A stretch of 15,449 nucleotides of DNA from Candidatus Eiseniibacteriota bacterium (GCA_005893365.1 VBPB01000035.1:1-15449); one strand, 5' to 3'. Numbered from the stretch's first letter, positions 1 to 8,858 are shown. Notes: generated from the sequence alone by a model not told the origin. A program made the numbers and translations.

Positions 1-559
1 GATCGAGGCCGGCCGGATTGCGCAGCGCCTGGCCGGCCTGCGAGCAGATGTCGGCGGCGTACGCGTCGCCGGGGTGCACGAGGCTCGCATAGCGCACCGG
101 ATCCCAGGTCTTCAGATAGGCGACCCCGACTTCCTGACAGGACATGATCACCGCCGCATAGCCGCCGCGCAGCAGCTCGGAGATCAGGTAGGCATACTCC
201 GTTTCCACGTCGCTGCCCCCGGTCACGTTCAGCCACTCGATCCAGACGGTGCCGTTGAAGCGCGCCGGATCGATCGGCCGGCGCACGACCATGCGCGTCG
301 TGAACGGAAGCGGTGGCTGGACGCCGGTGTGGTCGCGTGCCGTGCCGGAGACGAAGAACTCCTGCTCGACGTAGCCGTTGACCGAGAGATCGAAGAGCGA
401 ATGGTTGAAGGGATAGCCGGTTCGCACCCCGCCCGTGACCGGACCGGTCACGGTTGGACTCGGAATCGGGGTTCGCGCACTCGCGAGCGCGGGCATCAGC
501 GCGAGCACAGCGAAGCACGCCATTCGTCGCAGGTTGCGGAGAGTGATCATTGCGTCCAT
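1..559 (-). CDS. Alpha/beta hydrolase domain protein (Abhydrolase_10-like), C-terminal part cut off by window edge
   Basis: The gene starts at 559 and reads off the left edge, so only about 186 N-terminal residues are visible. They begin with a short basic region and a hydrophobic stretch (CFAVLALMPALASA), a likely Sec signal peptide. Then come segments I associate with the secreted alpha/beta hydrolase family Abhydrolase_10: TVTGPVTGG, GYPFNHSLFDLS, VNGYVEQEFFVSGTA, RMVVRRPIDPARFNG and TVWIEWLNVTGGSDVE. The catalytic Ser/Asp/His would lie beyond the window and cannot be checked. I chose the ATG at 559 because it overlaps the stop of the preceding gene (TGATG) and has GAGGAC just upstream; the ATG at 550 is an alternative. 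The overlap implies translational coupling to the PEP-CTERM gene at about 559-1184. A secreted esterase or lipase-like role is inference; the substrate is unknown. Confidence 0.72.
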   Translation of the reverse strand, partial: MDAMITLRNLRRMACFAVLALMPALASARTPIPSPTVTGPVTGGVRTGYPFNHSLFDLSVNGYVEQEFFVSGTARDHTGVQPPLPFTTRMVVRRPIDPARFNGTVWIEWLNVTGGSDVETEYAYLISELLRGGYAAVIMSCQEVGVAYLKTWDPVRYASLVHPGDAYAADICSQAGQALRNPAGLD

Positions 560-1184
560 CAAGTCCTCGTCGTCGTGGTTGCCGATCCGCGTCTGCGCGC
601 GCGCACGCCGGCGATCGAAATCGCCCCCGCCGTGAGCGCGAGCAGCCCCGACGGCTCGGGCAGCACCGTGATCGTGCGGGCGCCGACCGGAACGTCCAGC
701 GTCGCGCTGCCATCGGGGTCTGCGCTTCCGGACGGCGTGCCGTCGAGCCGCAGCGCGGCGGATGGCGGGAGCTGACGGCGACCGGGTTATCCGTGTTCAC
801 CTCGACGCGGGATTGGCTGTCCGCTTCCGGAGCGAAGCCCGCGCGGCCCATGTCGAACGCGACCGCGGAGAGGTTGGTCAGATTGGCCATGAGTACCTCC
901 GAACGAGCTTCCGGACTCGGCACGCGATCGAGGCCCTGGAACGTGATCGGATCGCCCGTCGGCTCGAACGTCTCTGGCGTCGGGCCGAAGCTCGGCCCCA
1001 CCGCGTGCAGCTTGTGCGCGAGCGCGAGGCTCGTCGCGTCGACCTCGCCGACGGGGAATGGCTGGTGCAACGGCCAGGACGCCAAGATGATCCTGCGCGC
1101 GGTGCAGGGGCTCGTACCCAATGCGGTCACCGAGCAGAAGTGCCAGAACGCGAATCCCAACGCGCCGCCGTGCCAGAACTGCAC
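559..1184 (-). pseudogene. Small PEP-CTERM protein, frameshifted in this sequence
   Basis: No single open frame covers this stretch, but two frames join into one plausible secreted protein. From a candidate GTG at 1184, one frame runs through segments such as SWPLHQPFPVGEVDAT, HAVGPSFGPTPETFEPTG, VLMANLTNLSAVAFDMG and VEVNTDNPVAV to about position 775. The protein-like reading then continues one base off, through LPPSAALRLDGTPSGSADP and DVPVGARTITV, into a clear PEP-CTERM tail: LPEPSGLLALTAG, a hydrophobic run, then RARRR. The downstream frame is closed by TAA at 787-789 just upstream of the join, so a one-base loss near 768-780 is the simplest explanation. It could be a true mutation or a sequencing error. 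The gene lies 20 bp after the 1205-3946 gene, and its TGA at 559-561 overlaps the next ATG. I do not recognise the main domain, and the start is uncertain. Confidence 0.5.
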
Positions 1185-1204
1185 TCCGATTCCGTAGCCG
1201 TGGA

Positions 1205-3946
1205 CTACTCGCTTCCCGCACGCCGCCGGCGCGCGAGCCAGGCCAGCGGCGGCAGCGCGCAGACGAGCGCAAGGCCCGCGCCGGGCTCCGGCAGCGCCGC
1301 GGCGTAGATCTCGAAGTTGGTCTGGCGGTCGACCGCCGGCGTCGCGCCGTCCGCGAGCAGCAGCTTGTCGCGGTCGTCCTGCCAGACCGCCGTCGCATTC
1401 GCGCCGTCGGAGTCAACCGCCGCCCAGCCGCCGTAGCGCGCCGACGTCGAGATGCGCTGCGGCTCCCGCCAGGTGGCGCCGAAGTCGACGCTATTGCTCC
1501 CGGTTGCGTGGAACTGATCGTCGGGCGCGGTCGACTCGGTCCAGACGAGGTGCAATACCGGACCCCCTGCCGAGAGACGAGGGTTGTGTGCCTGACTCGC
1601 ACCTGCGGTGGAGACCAGCGCCGGCGGCGAGAAGCTCGCTCCGCCGTCGTTGCTGCGCGCGTGGTAGATGCCGAGCGTCCCTCCCGCGCTGAGCGGCCGG
1701 CGCTGCCAGGCGAGGTGCACCCCGAGGCCGGTGTCGATCGCGACGTCCGGGTTGCGGTCGGCGCGCAGCGCGTCGTGGTCGATGGCGGGATTCGCGTTGT
1801 CGGTGACCCAGATCTCGGTCCCGAAGTGCGCGCCGCGATCGCCGGTCGCGCGCACCACGATGTCCCAGCCGTCCGGATACGGGATCCGCAGCGGCGTCGG
1901 GTCCTTGCGGTCGTCCTGCCACACGACGACGACGCGGCCGTCGCGCGCGGCCACCTCGGGATTGGCCGCCGCGGGCGTCTCTTTGAGCTTCTCGAGCGGT
2001 GCGGGCGGGAACTGCAGGTCGACGCCCTCGAACGCGGCGTTGGTCGACAGCCTCTCCGCCGGCTCGAAGGTCAGTCCGCCGTCGACGCTGCGCCGGTACC
2101 AGGTGGCGAAGGCCCCGTCCTGGTTGCCCATCCACACCACGTGCACGTCGAGCGGGTGGACCGGATCGATCGCGACGGCCGGGCGCAGGTTCTGCACCGG
2201 GCGCAGCTCGTCGGGGGTGGCCTCGTTCGCGTCGACCAGACGCGGCACCCCCGCGCTGAGCGGCGCGCTCTCCGAGAACGTCGTGCCGCCGTCCTCGCTG
2301 CGCAGCGCGTAGATGTCGAACGCGCGCCCGTTGCGGTTCGCGCGCGAGTCCGCCCAGACGACCACTACGCCGCGGCCGACCGCGGCGACGCGCGGCGTCT
2401 CGGCGTCGCCGTCGCCCGTGGCGATCCGGCGCGCGGGCTCCCATGTCGCGCCACCGTCGCTGCTGCGCCGGTAGTACACCTCGGCACGGCCGGCGCGCCG
2501 CTCCTGCCACACGACGTGCACTGCGCTGCCCGCGCGCGCCACATCGGGGAACGCGCTGTGCCCGAGGTCATAGGAGAGCCGCGTCTCGTGCGACGGGCTC
2601 GCGGCGAGCGCGACGTCCTCGAGCGCGGGCGGCGCTGGAGCGACCGGATGTCCCGGCTCGACGAACAGCGCGCTCGACATCGCGACGAAGTCCTGCTCGC
2701 CCGCCGCGACGGTCGCCGGACCCCCGGAGATCAGGTCGTCGCTCGGCAGACCCTTCATCAGCTCGACGAGCTCGGGCGGGAGCGGCGGCGTGTCCGGACC
2801 GGCGAGCACGATCGCGCGATAGTAGGCCGCGGTGTCGCCCGGAATCACCAGATCGAAGGTCGAGTCGGCGGCCGCCAGTACGCCGGTTGCGACCAGCATC
2901 TCGGGGTCGCTCGTGGGGCTCTCCTCGATCGGGTGCATGTAGACGTCGACCTTGTCTCCCGGCGTGCCGATCACGCGGATGCGAAGCGTGAGCGTCTCGC
3001 GGCCCGGATCGACGACGTCCCCCATGACCGCCGTGAACATTCCGGGCGCGAACGGGTCGGCGGTCAGGATCACCTGCGGTCCATCCGGGCTCTGCGACAC
3101 GAAGGTGTGTCCGGCGCGGATTCCGTCGAGGATGCCCTGCTCGGAGACGTCACTCGCGAGCACCCAGGTCGGCGAGTTGCCGACCGAGCCGGCGGCGCGC
3201 GTGTGGTGGAGCTGCCGGAAGTGGTTGTCGCTCGCGCCCGTGATCGCGTCGTGCATGCCGCGCGCCAGGCGGCTCTTCCAGTAGGCGTGATGGAGGGTGT
3301 TCAGCGTCGGCGGCGCGATGAACGCCCCGTTGCGGAATACCTCGATGCCGTCGGTCTCGCAGCTGGCGAGCAGTTCGGTGCGCGTCTTCGCCGGCGGGCC
3401 GTTCGAGAACTTCACCCAGTTGGCAGAACCGTCCGCGGGATGCGCCTGGAACAGCACGCCGCCCTGTGCGTGGGCCTCCCAGGTGGCCTGTCGGGTGTCC
3501 CGCAGCTCGGAGCCGAACGTCTCGAGCTCCTCGCGCAGCCCGATCGAGGACGCGTGCTCGCCGCCGCCCCACTCCTCGCCGGGAACCACGATCACGTTCG
3601 CCGAAGAGAGCAGCGGGTCGTAGAACTGGTGGAAGATGCGGTGGTCCGTGATCGGGACGAACGAGAGGCCCTGAAGGACGGCTTCACCGATCTGTGTATC
3701 GACGAACGTGTCGTGGCTCTCGGGCGTGTCGTACTGCTGGTGGGGCAGCCCGGCGTCGTGGCTGTGGTCGGTGTGCACGTGCACGTCGCCGGGAACCCAC
3801 GTCCCCGGCACGAGATTGCCGGTGGTGAGCTCGCTGGGAACGCCGATCAGTGCCTGCTGTGCCGCGCCGCGCGCGGGCGTCAGCGCGGCGGCGCAGGCGA
3901 GCGCGAGCGAAAGCGAGAGGGACGCGGGGGAGGGCGGCAGGCGCAT
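1205..3946 (-). CDS. Exported PHP/CehA-type metallohydrolase fused to a sialidase-like beta-propeller, PEP-CTERM anchored
   Basis: This 913-residue protein opens with a signal peptide (about 1-28). A PHP-type metal-dependent hydrolase domain follows (about 50-285) with its expected ligands: DVHVHTDHSHD at 54-64, PITDH ending at His102, Glu124/Glu125, AHP with His169, and SDNH at 239-242. This resembles the CehA/McbA group of metallohydrolases. Residues 290-460 look like beta-rich linker. From about 460 to 885 there are Asp-box repeats: SSDGGATW (495), SEDGGTTF (550), SVDGGLTF (620), a weaker TGDRGAHF (701), SNDGGASF (765) and SVDFGATW (819). Strands of the VHVVW or VVVVW kind alternate with them, giving a six- or seven-bladed BNR/sialidase-type propeller. 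The C-terminus is a PEP-CTERM tail (LPEPGAGLALVCALPP, then RRRR). The start is supported by AGAGG-type Shine-Dalgarno sequence 8-10 bases upstream. The propeller may bind glycans; the PHP substrate is unknown. It lies 105 bp after the hexosaminidase gene on the same strand. Confidence 0.88.
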   Translation of the reverse strand: MRLPPSPASLSLSLALACAAALTPARGAAQQALIGVPSELTTGNLVPGTWVPGDVHVHTDHSHDAGLPHQQYDTPESHDTFVDTQIGEAVLQGLSFVPITDHRIFHQFYDPLLSSANVIVVPGEEWGGGEHASSIGLREELETFGSELRDTRQATWEAHAQGGVLFQAHPADGSANWVKFSNGPPAKTRTELLASCETDGIEVFRNGAFIAPPTLNTLHHAYWKSRLARGMHDAITGASDNHFRQLHHTRAAGSVGNSPTWVLASDVSEQGILDGIRAGHTFVSQSPDGPQVILTADPFAPGMFTAVMGDVVDPGRETLTLRIRVIGTPGDKVDVYMHPIEESPTSDPEMLVATGVLAAADSTFDLVIPGDTAAYYRAIVLAGPDTPPLPPELVELMKGLPSDDLISGGPATVAAGEQDFVAMSSALFVEPGHPVAPAPPALEDVALAASPSHETRLSYDLGHSAFPDVARAGSAVHVVWQERRAGRAEVYYRRSSDGGATWEPARRIATGDGDAETPRVAAVGRGVVVVWADSRANRNGRAFDIYALRSEDGGTTFSESAPLSAGVPRLVDANEATPDELRPVQNLRPAVAIDPVHPLDVHVVWMGNQDGAFATWYRRSVDGGLTFEPAERLSTNAAFEGVDLQFPPAPLEKLKETPAAANPEVAARDGRVVVVWQDDRKDPTPLRIPYPDGWDIVVRATGDRGAHFGTEIWVTDNANPAIDHDALRADRNPDVAIDTGLGVHLAWQRRPLSAGGTLGIYHARSNDGGASFSPPALVSTAGASQAHNPRLSAGGPVLHLVWTESTAPDDQFHATGSNSVDFGATWREPQRISTSARYGGWAAVDSDGANATAVWQDDRDKLLLADGATPAVDRQTNFEIYAAALPEPGAGLALVCALPPLAWLARRRRAGSE

Positions 3947-4051
3947 CGATCCGATCCTCTCGGGTGGAGTCGCGGATCGTACTCCGCGCCGCGGCGTCCC
4001 GGCGAGATCTGTCGTCGATCGCCCCGATCGTTCCAGAGGGGAACTACTCGG

Positions 4052-6844
4052 TCATCTAACTAGCATCGATCGACGGCGGAGCGCCGACACCAGTGCGAGG
4101 CCCGCGGCGACCGCGAGCGCGCGCGGCCACGCGCCCGGCTCGGGCAGCGTGTGGGTCGGCCGCGCATCGAGCTCGAAGCCCGGGGCGTGCCCAACCACGT
4201 CCATGATCGGGAGGAATGCGTCGTAGCGCTCGGTGAGCCGATCCGAGTTCCAGGCCTTCTGCGCGATCACGCGGAGGAACGGGCGGACCCCGAGCGTGAC
4301 CGAATCCTCGACCACCGGATCCGCCACCCAGATGTTCACCTTCGCTCCGAGATTGCGCGCCTCGTCCGGCGAGACGTACTCGGCCGGCCGCTCGACGTTC
4401 TGGCCGTCGGCGGTCGGGCTGAAGAACGCGCCGGCGAACGCGCTCACGTCCCACTGCTCGTAGGCCTTCGCCAGATCCGCCTTCGGGAAAATATTCTGGC
4501 CGACGAATCCGTCGTTGTAGTAGGTGGGGAACCAGCCCGAGTTCTCGATCGTATGGCCGCGCGCGAGCAGCGCGTTCGGTCCAAGCGTCATCAGGTTCGA
4601 CAGCGGGTTCACGTCGTCCCACCACTCGGTGACGACGTCGGCGTTCTCCACGACCGCGCCGCTGCCGCCATTCAGCTCGTCCTGCCACATCCGTGTGGTC
4701 TTTCCGTGCGCGCGCACGACCCCGTCCACGAAGTTGAAGAAGTCGAGCAGAGCGTCGACGTGGTTCGCGTTGGGGCCGTAGCGCGAGCGCGCATAGTCCT
4801 GGAGCACCGGGTAGAGCGGAAACTCGGCGTCCGGCATGTATTCGTCGCCGCCCATGTGCCAGTAGGGCGCCGGGAACAGCGGGAGGAACTCCTCGATCAG
4901 CTCGCGCGCGAACTGGCGCGCCGAGGGGTTCGTGATGTCGAGCCGGCTCGCGTTCGGCTGGCCCGTCGCGTCGCGGAGCTGGAATTCCGGATGCGCGGCG
5001 AGCGGGCCGCCCTGGTGTCCGGGCATGTCGAGCTCCGGAACGACGGTGATGTGATAGCGGCTCGCGAGCGCGATCAGGTCGCGCACCTGCTGCTTGGTCA
5101 AGTGCTGGGGAGCGACGATCTCCGGGTGCGTCTCGCTCTCGATCCGGAACCCGTCGTCGTCGCTGAAGTGCAGGTGGAAGTAGTTCATCTTGAGATAGGC
5201 GATCTCGCGCAGGTGCTGCGCGATCCACTCCGGCGTGAAGTACGAGTGACCCTCGTCGAGCATCAGGCCGCGCTCCGGATAGCGCGGCCAGTCGAGCGCC
5301 TCGCCGGCCGGGATCGCGAAGCCCTGGTAGAGGTTCTGGTGGACGAGCTGGAGCACGGTGCGCGTGCCGTAGAAGGCGCCGGCGCGCACGGCGGCGGTGA
5401 TCTCGATCGCCGTCCCGATCCGCAGGCGATAGCCCTCGCTGCCGAGCCGCGGGTCGCTCTCGCCGAGGCCCAGCGCGATGTCGCCGCCGTTTGCGACCGC
5501 GGCGCCGTCGCTCACGACCGCGAAGGGTCGGCCGAGCAGCGCGGACAGGTCTTCGGCAAACACCTCCGCCTCCGGCAGCAGCGAGGCGTCGCGCGCGATG
5601 ATCCGCGAGGTGCTTTCGATCGAGAACGAGCCCAGCGCGGGCGTCCACTCGCGCAGCGCGGGGATCGTCAGCGGCCGGCGAACGGGCGGCAGCGCGTGCA
5701 TGTCGCCGCAGCCGTCGGGATAGGCGTTCGGACCGTCCGGCGCCCCGGGCGGAGCGGTGACGACGTTGGTCGCCGCGACCGCGGCAGCGTCCCACTGCTT
5801 GAACGACTCGCGCTGCTGGTGGTCGTAGGCGGTCTCCTGCGAGGCCGACGCGAGCTCCTCCGCCGACATCGGCTGGCGCCCGGCCTCGACGATCGCGCGC
5901 AGGCCGCCCGTACCGAAGTGCGAGACCACGCTGGCGAGCTCGAAGATCGGGATCTCGGTGGCGCCCATTCCCGCGAGCATGCGCACGTCGGCGATCAGAT
6001 TGTCGACGTTGTCGTAGGGCGGGCCCTGCGTGGTGTCGCCGAGGCTCACCTGCCCGGCGGCGCCGAAGTGGCGCTGCATGTCGCGGTAGAGCTGCGCCGG
6101 ATAGCCGGGGCCGGGCATGCTGTAGGTGCGATAGGCCTGGACGTACAGTGCGTCGTAGCCGAACGGCGGGAACGCGACGCCGTCGAGCGCGTCCTGCAGC
6201 GCCATGTTGCCGTCCTCGATGTCATCGACGAAGAACGGCACCGGCGAGCCGGTGATCCGCATGCCGTGCGAGTGGGCCCACGAGATCGTGTCGCGGTAGG
6301 TGGCCATCGCCTGGCACTGGTGTACGGGATCGACGTTCGCGCGGAGCAGATTCGCGAGCGCGGCGGGATCGCCGGACGCGGCGTCGAAGGCGGCCTTGTT
6401 CCCGACCGGGAACTCGAGGTCGAGCGTCGCCTGGTGGATCGAGAGGCCGTTCTCGACCGCCCAGACCGGCAGCGCCTCGACCGCTGCGCGGAACAGATCG
6501 CCGTTGTTCTCGTCGGCGAACGTGTCGGCCTGGGCCGGCGCGATCAGCCATGCGTTCACGGGAACGCCGCGCTGATTCGCGCGGCGGATCACGTCGACCG
6601 CGACCGGTGACGAGATGCCGCTGCCGGGCGGGCCGAACGAGGAGAGGTAGTCGAGCTGGAGATACAGCGCGCCGTGTGTGCTCGCGAGCACGTCGAGTAC
6701 CTCGTCGGTGAGCGACGCCGCGTCGAGATGCGACCAGAACCCCACCTCGGCGCCCGCACCCGAGGCGCGCGACCCGGCCGGAAGTGCCGCGACGAGACCG
6801 GTGCAGGCGGAGGCGATCGTCAGCAGCTTTCGGACGGCGTGCAT
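4052..6844 (-). CDS. GH20 beta-N-acetylhexosaminidase with extra N-terminal domain, PEP-CTERM anchored
   Basis: A secreted glycosidase of 930 residues, predicted to release terminal GlcNAc or GalNAc from glycans or chitin fragments. After a signal peptide (about 1-28) comes a roughly 300-residue domain (30-330) that I do not recognise as part of GH20. Its pattern of short hydrophobic strands (YLQLDYLS, VPVNAWLI, ATLDLEFP, ALYVQAYRTY, EIPIFELAS) looks like an alpha/beta barrel. Residues 395-515 resemble the GH20b domain. The GH20 catalytic barrel runs from about 524 to 875, with RGLMLDEGHSYF, MNYFHLHFSDDDGFRIES, VVPELDMPGH, the catalytic Asp667-Glu668 pair in HMGGDEY, and a later EWWDD. The tail TLPEPGAWPRALAV, a hydrophobic run and RRR is a PEP-CTERM signal. 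The frame stays open upstream to 7117, but I chose the ATG at 6844 because the signal peptide begins there (MHAVRKLLTIASAC) and the upstream extension is Arg-rich and not protein-like. This is the first gene of the minus-strand set. Confidence 0.92.
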   Translation of the reverse strand: MHAVRKLLTIASACTGLVAALPAGSRASGAGAEVGFWSHLDAASLTDEVLDVLASTHGALYLQLDYLSSFGPPGSGISSPVAVDVIRRANQRGVPVNAWLIAPAQADTFADENNGDLFRAAVEALPVWAVENGLSIHQATLDLEFPVGNKAAFDAASGDPAALANLLRANVDPVHQCQAMATYRDTISWAHSHGMRITGSPVPFFVDDIEDGNMALQDALDGVAFPPFGYDALYVQAYRTYSMPGPGYPAQLYRDMQRHFGAAGQVSLGDTTQGPPYDNVDNLIADVRMLAGMGATEIPIFELASVVSHFGTGGLRAIVEAGRQPMSAEELASASQETAYDHQQRESFKQWDAAAVAATNVVTAPPGAPDGPNAYPDGCGDMHALPPVRRPLTIPALREWTPALGSFSIESTSRIIARDASLLPEAEVFAEDLSALLGRPFAVVSDGAAVANGGDIALGLGESDPRLGSEGYRLRIGTAIEITAAVRAGAFYGTRTVLQLVHQNLYQGFAIPAGEALDWPRYPERGLMLDEGHSYFTPEWIAQHLREIAYLKMNYFHLHFSDDDGFRIESETHPEIVAPQHLTKQQVRDLIALASRYHITVVPELDMPGHQGGPLAAHPEFQLRDATGQPNASRLDITNPSARQFARELIEEFLPLFPAPYWHMGGDEYMPDAEFPLYPVLQDYARSRYGPNANHVDALLDFFNFVDGVVRAHGKTTRMWQDELNGGSGAVVENADVVTEWWDDVNPLSNLMTLGPNALLARGHTIENSGWFPTYYNDGFVGQNIFPKADLAKAYEQWDVSAFAGAFFSPTADGQNVERPAEYVSPDEARNLGAKVNIWVADPVVEDSVTLGVRPFLRVIAQKAWNSDRLTERYDAFLPIMDVVGHAPGFELDARPTHTLPEPGAWPRALAVAAGLALVSALRRRSMLVR

Positions 6845-6993
6845 GGCGCCGCAGTATCTCGCGGCGATCGCGAAAAGTCTTGACACGGATGGCCATAGTA
6901 TTGGGAATTTCGCCACGGGAGGGGGGCCCGCTGCGTGCCGCGCGCGAATCGAACCATCAGCCGATCGAACTTCCGTGATAGCATTCGCTTGCT
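6845..6993. promoter_or_regulatory. Divergent intergenic region, presumed promoters for both directions
   Basis: This 149-bp gap separates the hexosaminidase gene on the minus strand from the amidohydrolase on the plus strand. It must hold the promoter for each unless transcription enters from further away. The stretch 6871-6912 is clearly richer in A and T than its surroundings. It includes TTGACA at 6880-6885 (plus), a consensus -35 box, but no good -10 lies at the usual spacing. On the minus strand TACTAT (6895-6900) could be a -10, without a convincing -35. No start-site assignment is possible by eye. Confidence 0.3.
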
Positions 6994-8670
6994 GTGAGCT
7001 ACGACCTCGTGATCCGGGGCGGTGTCGTCGTCGACGGCACCGGCCTCGCGCGCCGGCGCGCGGACGTCGCGATCGCGCGCGGTCGGATCGCCGCGGTCGG
7101 CCACGTGCCGGGCGCATCGCGCGCCGCGCGCACGATCGACGCCGACGGACGGATCGTGGCGCCGGGCATCATCGACCTCCACACCCACTACGACCCGCAG
7201 ATCACGTTCGATCCCTGGGCCAGCAGCTCGTGCCAGCACGGCGTCACCACCGTGCTCGCGGGCAACTGCGGGTTCTCGATCGCGCCCGCGCGCGCGCAGG
7301 ACCGCGCCTACCTGCGCGCGCTGTTCGCGGTGGTGGAGGGCATGGCGCCCGCGGCGCTCGACGGCGTGGCGTTCGAGTTCGAGACGTTCGGCGAGTACCT
7401 CGCCGCGCGCGCGGGCCGGCTCGGCGCCGCCCGGTGATGGGTGCGGATGCCACGCGCCGCGGGGCGACTGCCGACGAGATCGGCGCGATGCGCCGCGCGC
7501 TGCGCGACGCGATCGCCGCGGGCGCCGCGGGCTTCTCGTCGTCGCACTCGCCGACCCAGGTCGACGGCGACGCGAATCCCGTGCCGAGCCGCTTCGCGTC
7601 GCTCGGAGAGTTGACCCTGCTGGTCGAGGAGGCCGGGCACGCGGGCGGCGGCAGCATCTCGTACCTGCCGAAGAGTGTGGTGGGCGGGCTCGACGCTTCG
7701 GACGAGCAGCTGTTGATCGAGCTCGGCGTGCGCAGCCGATTGCCGATCGTGATCCAGGGGCTCGGCGGCCGCGACAAGGTCGACGTGCCGGGCGCGGGCT
7801 GGGATCGCGCCAAACAATTTCTCGACGAGGCCGCTCGGCGCGGCGCCGCGATCTTCTCGCTCCTCCGCAACCACCCGTTCGACCGCGCGTTCGATCTCGC
7901 GCAGGGCACCGCGCTGTACGCGGGCGTGCCCGCGTGGCATGCGTGGATGGGGCTCTCGCGCGACGAGAAGCTCGCGCGCCTGCGCGACCCCGAACACCGC
8001 GCCGCGCTGCGCCACGCCGTCGAGCATCCCAACCGCGACCCCGACGCGGGCTCGACGCTGCCGCCGCCGCGCTGGGAGGTGGTGTTCGTCGACGAGGTCG
8101 CCGATCCGTGCCACGAGCGACTCGCGCGGCGCACGATCGCGGAGATCGCCGCCGAGCTCGGCGTCGCGCCCGCGGACGCGATGCTCGATCTCGCGCTCTC
8201 GGAAGGCCTCGCGACCCGCTTCCGCTTCGAGAACCGCACGCCCGCGTGGGAGCAGGCGGTGCGCGAGAGCATGAAGCACCCGTCGATCCTGATCGGCGTC
8301 TCCGACGGCGGCGCCCACCTCGACCGCGACGACGGCGCCGAGTGGTCGAGTCACTTCCTGCGCTTCTGGGTGCTCGAGCGCGGCGAGTGGACGCTCGAGG
8401 AGGGGATCCGCCAGCTCACGCAGGTACCCGCTGCGCTCGCGGGCTTCGCCGACCGCGGCGCGCTGCTGCCCGGCTTTGCCGCCGATCTCTTCATCTTCGA
8501 TCCCGCGGCGATCGGTCCCGGCACCAAGCGGCGCGTCTCCGATCTGCCCGGCGGCGAGCGCTTCTTCGCGCGCCCGAACGGGATCGCCGCCACGATCGTC
8601 AACGGCGAGCCGATCGTGCTCGACGGAAAGCTCACCGGCGCGCTGCCCGGGCAGGTGGTGCGCCCGGGCG

Positions 8671-8858
8671 CAAGCTTCGTGCAGCGAGCGCAAGTTTCGC
8701 GCAGCGAGCCGAAGGCGAGCGAAGACCAGCGGCAAGTTTCGCGCAGCGAGCCGAAGGCGAGCGAAGACCAGCGGCAAGTTTCGCGCAGCGAGCCGAAGGC
8801 GAGCGAAGACCAGCGGCAAGTTTCGCGCAGCGAGCCGAAGGCGAGCGAAGACCATCAG
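8671..8858 (+). repeat. Tandem array of a 42-bp repeat at the end of the amidohydrolase gene
   Basis: Four consecutive 42-bp units lie at 8691-8732, 8733-8774, 8775-8816 and 8817-8858, preceded by a diverged 20-bp partial unit at 8671-8690. The first three units appear identical; the fourth differs at its end (accatcag in place of accagcgg). The unit encodes QVSRSEPKASEDQR in the amidohydrolase frame, and because 42 is a multiple of 3 that frame is kept. A further 16-bp piece of the unit recurs at 8863-8878. Reading all six frames of the repeating unit, I find no stop codon in any of them. Within the unit a roughly 10-bp motif, GCGAGC(C)GAAG, is itself doubled. Confidence 0.93.
8824..8858 (+). 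repeat. 35-bp dispersed repeat core, copy A
   Basis: This segment, the last 35 bases of the tandem array, matches the reverse complement of 13537-13571 without mismatch. It begins cgcgcagcgagccg and ends gaagaccatcag. It lacks an inverted repeat, so it is not a classical REP palindrome. It lies between the conserved end of the amidohydrolase and the next gene start at 8900, in the direction of transcription. Confidence 0.88.

Noticed and set aside
1121..4063. 980-codon open frame on the plus strand
   Set aside because: It lies opposite the PHP-propeller gene and reads as Arg/Val/Asp-rich low-complexity sequence without recognisable motifs. It is the antisense shadow expected in GC-rich coding DNA.
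4151..6610. 819-codon open frame on the plus strand
   Set aside because: It is antisense to the GH20 gene, whose motifs are clear; its composition (RERD-, VAL-, Arg-rich) is typical of shadow frames.
6845..7117. N-terminal extension of the hexosaminidase to 7117
   Set aside because: The extension is Arg-rich, crosses the divergent amidohydrolase start, and precedes a good signal peptide at 6844.
7308..8855. 515-codon minus-strand frame through the tandem repeat
   Set aside because: It is antisense to the amidohydrolase and open only because the repeat and GC-rich code lack stops; no domain is visible.
8671..8858. CRISPR array
   Set aside because: Units abut directly with no unique spacers, and the unit lacks a palindrome, so this is a tandem repeat.
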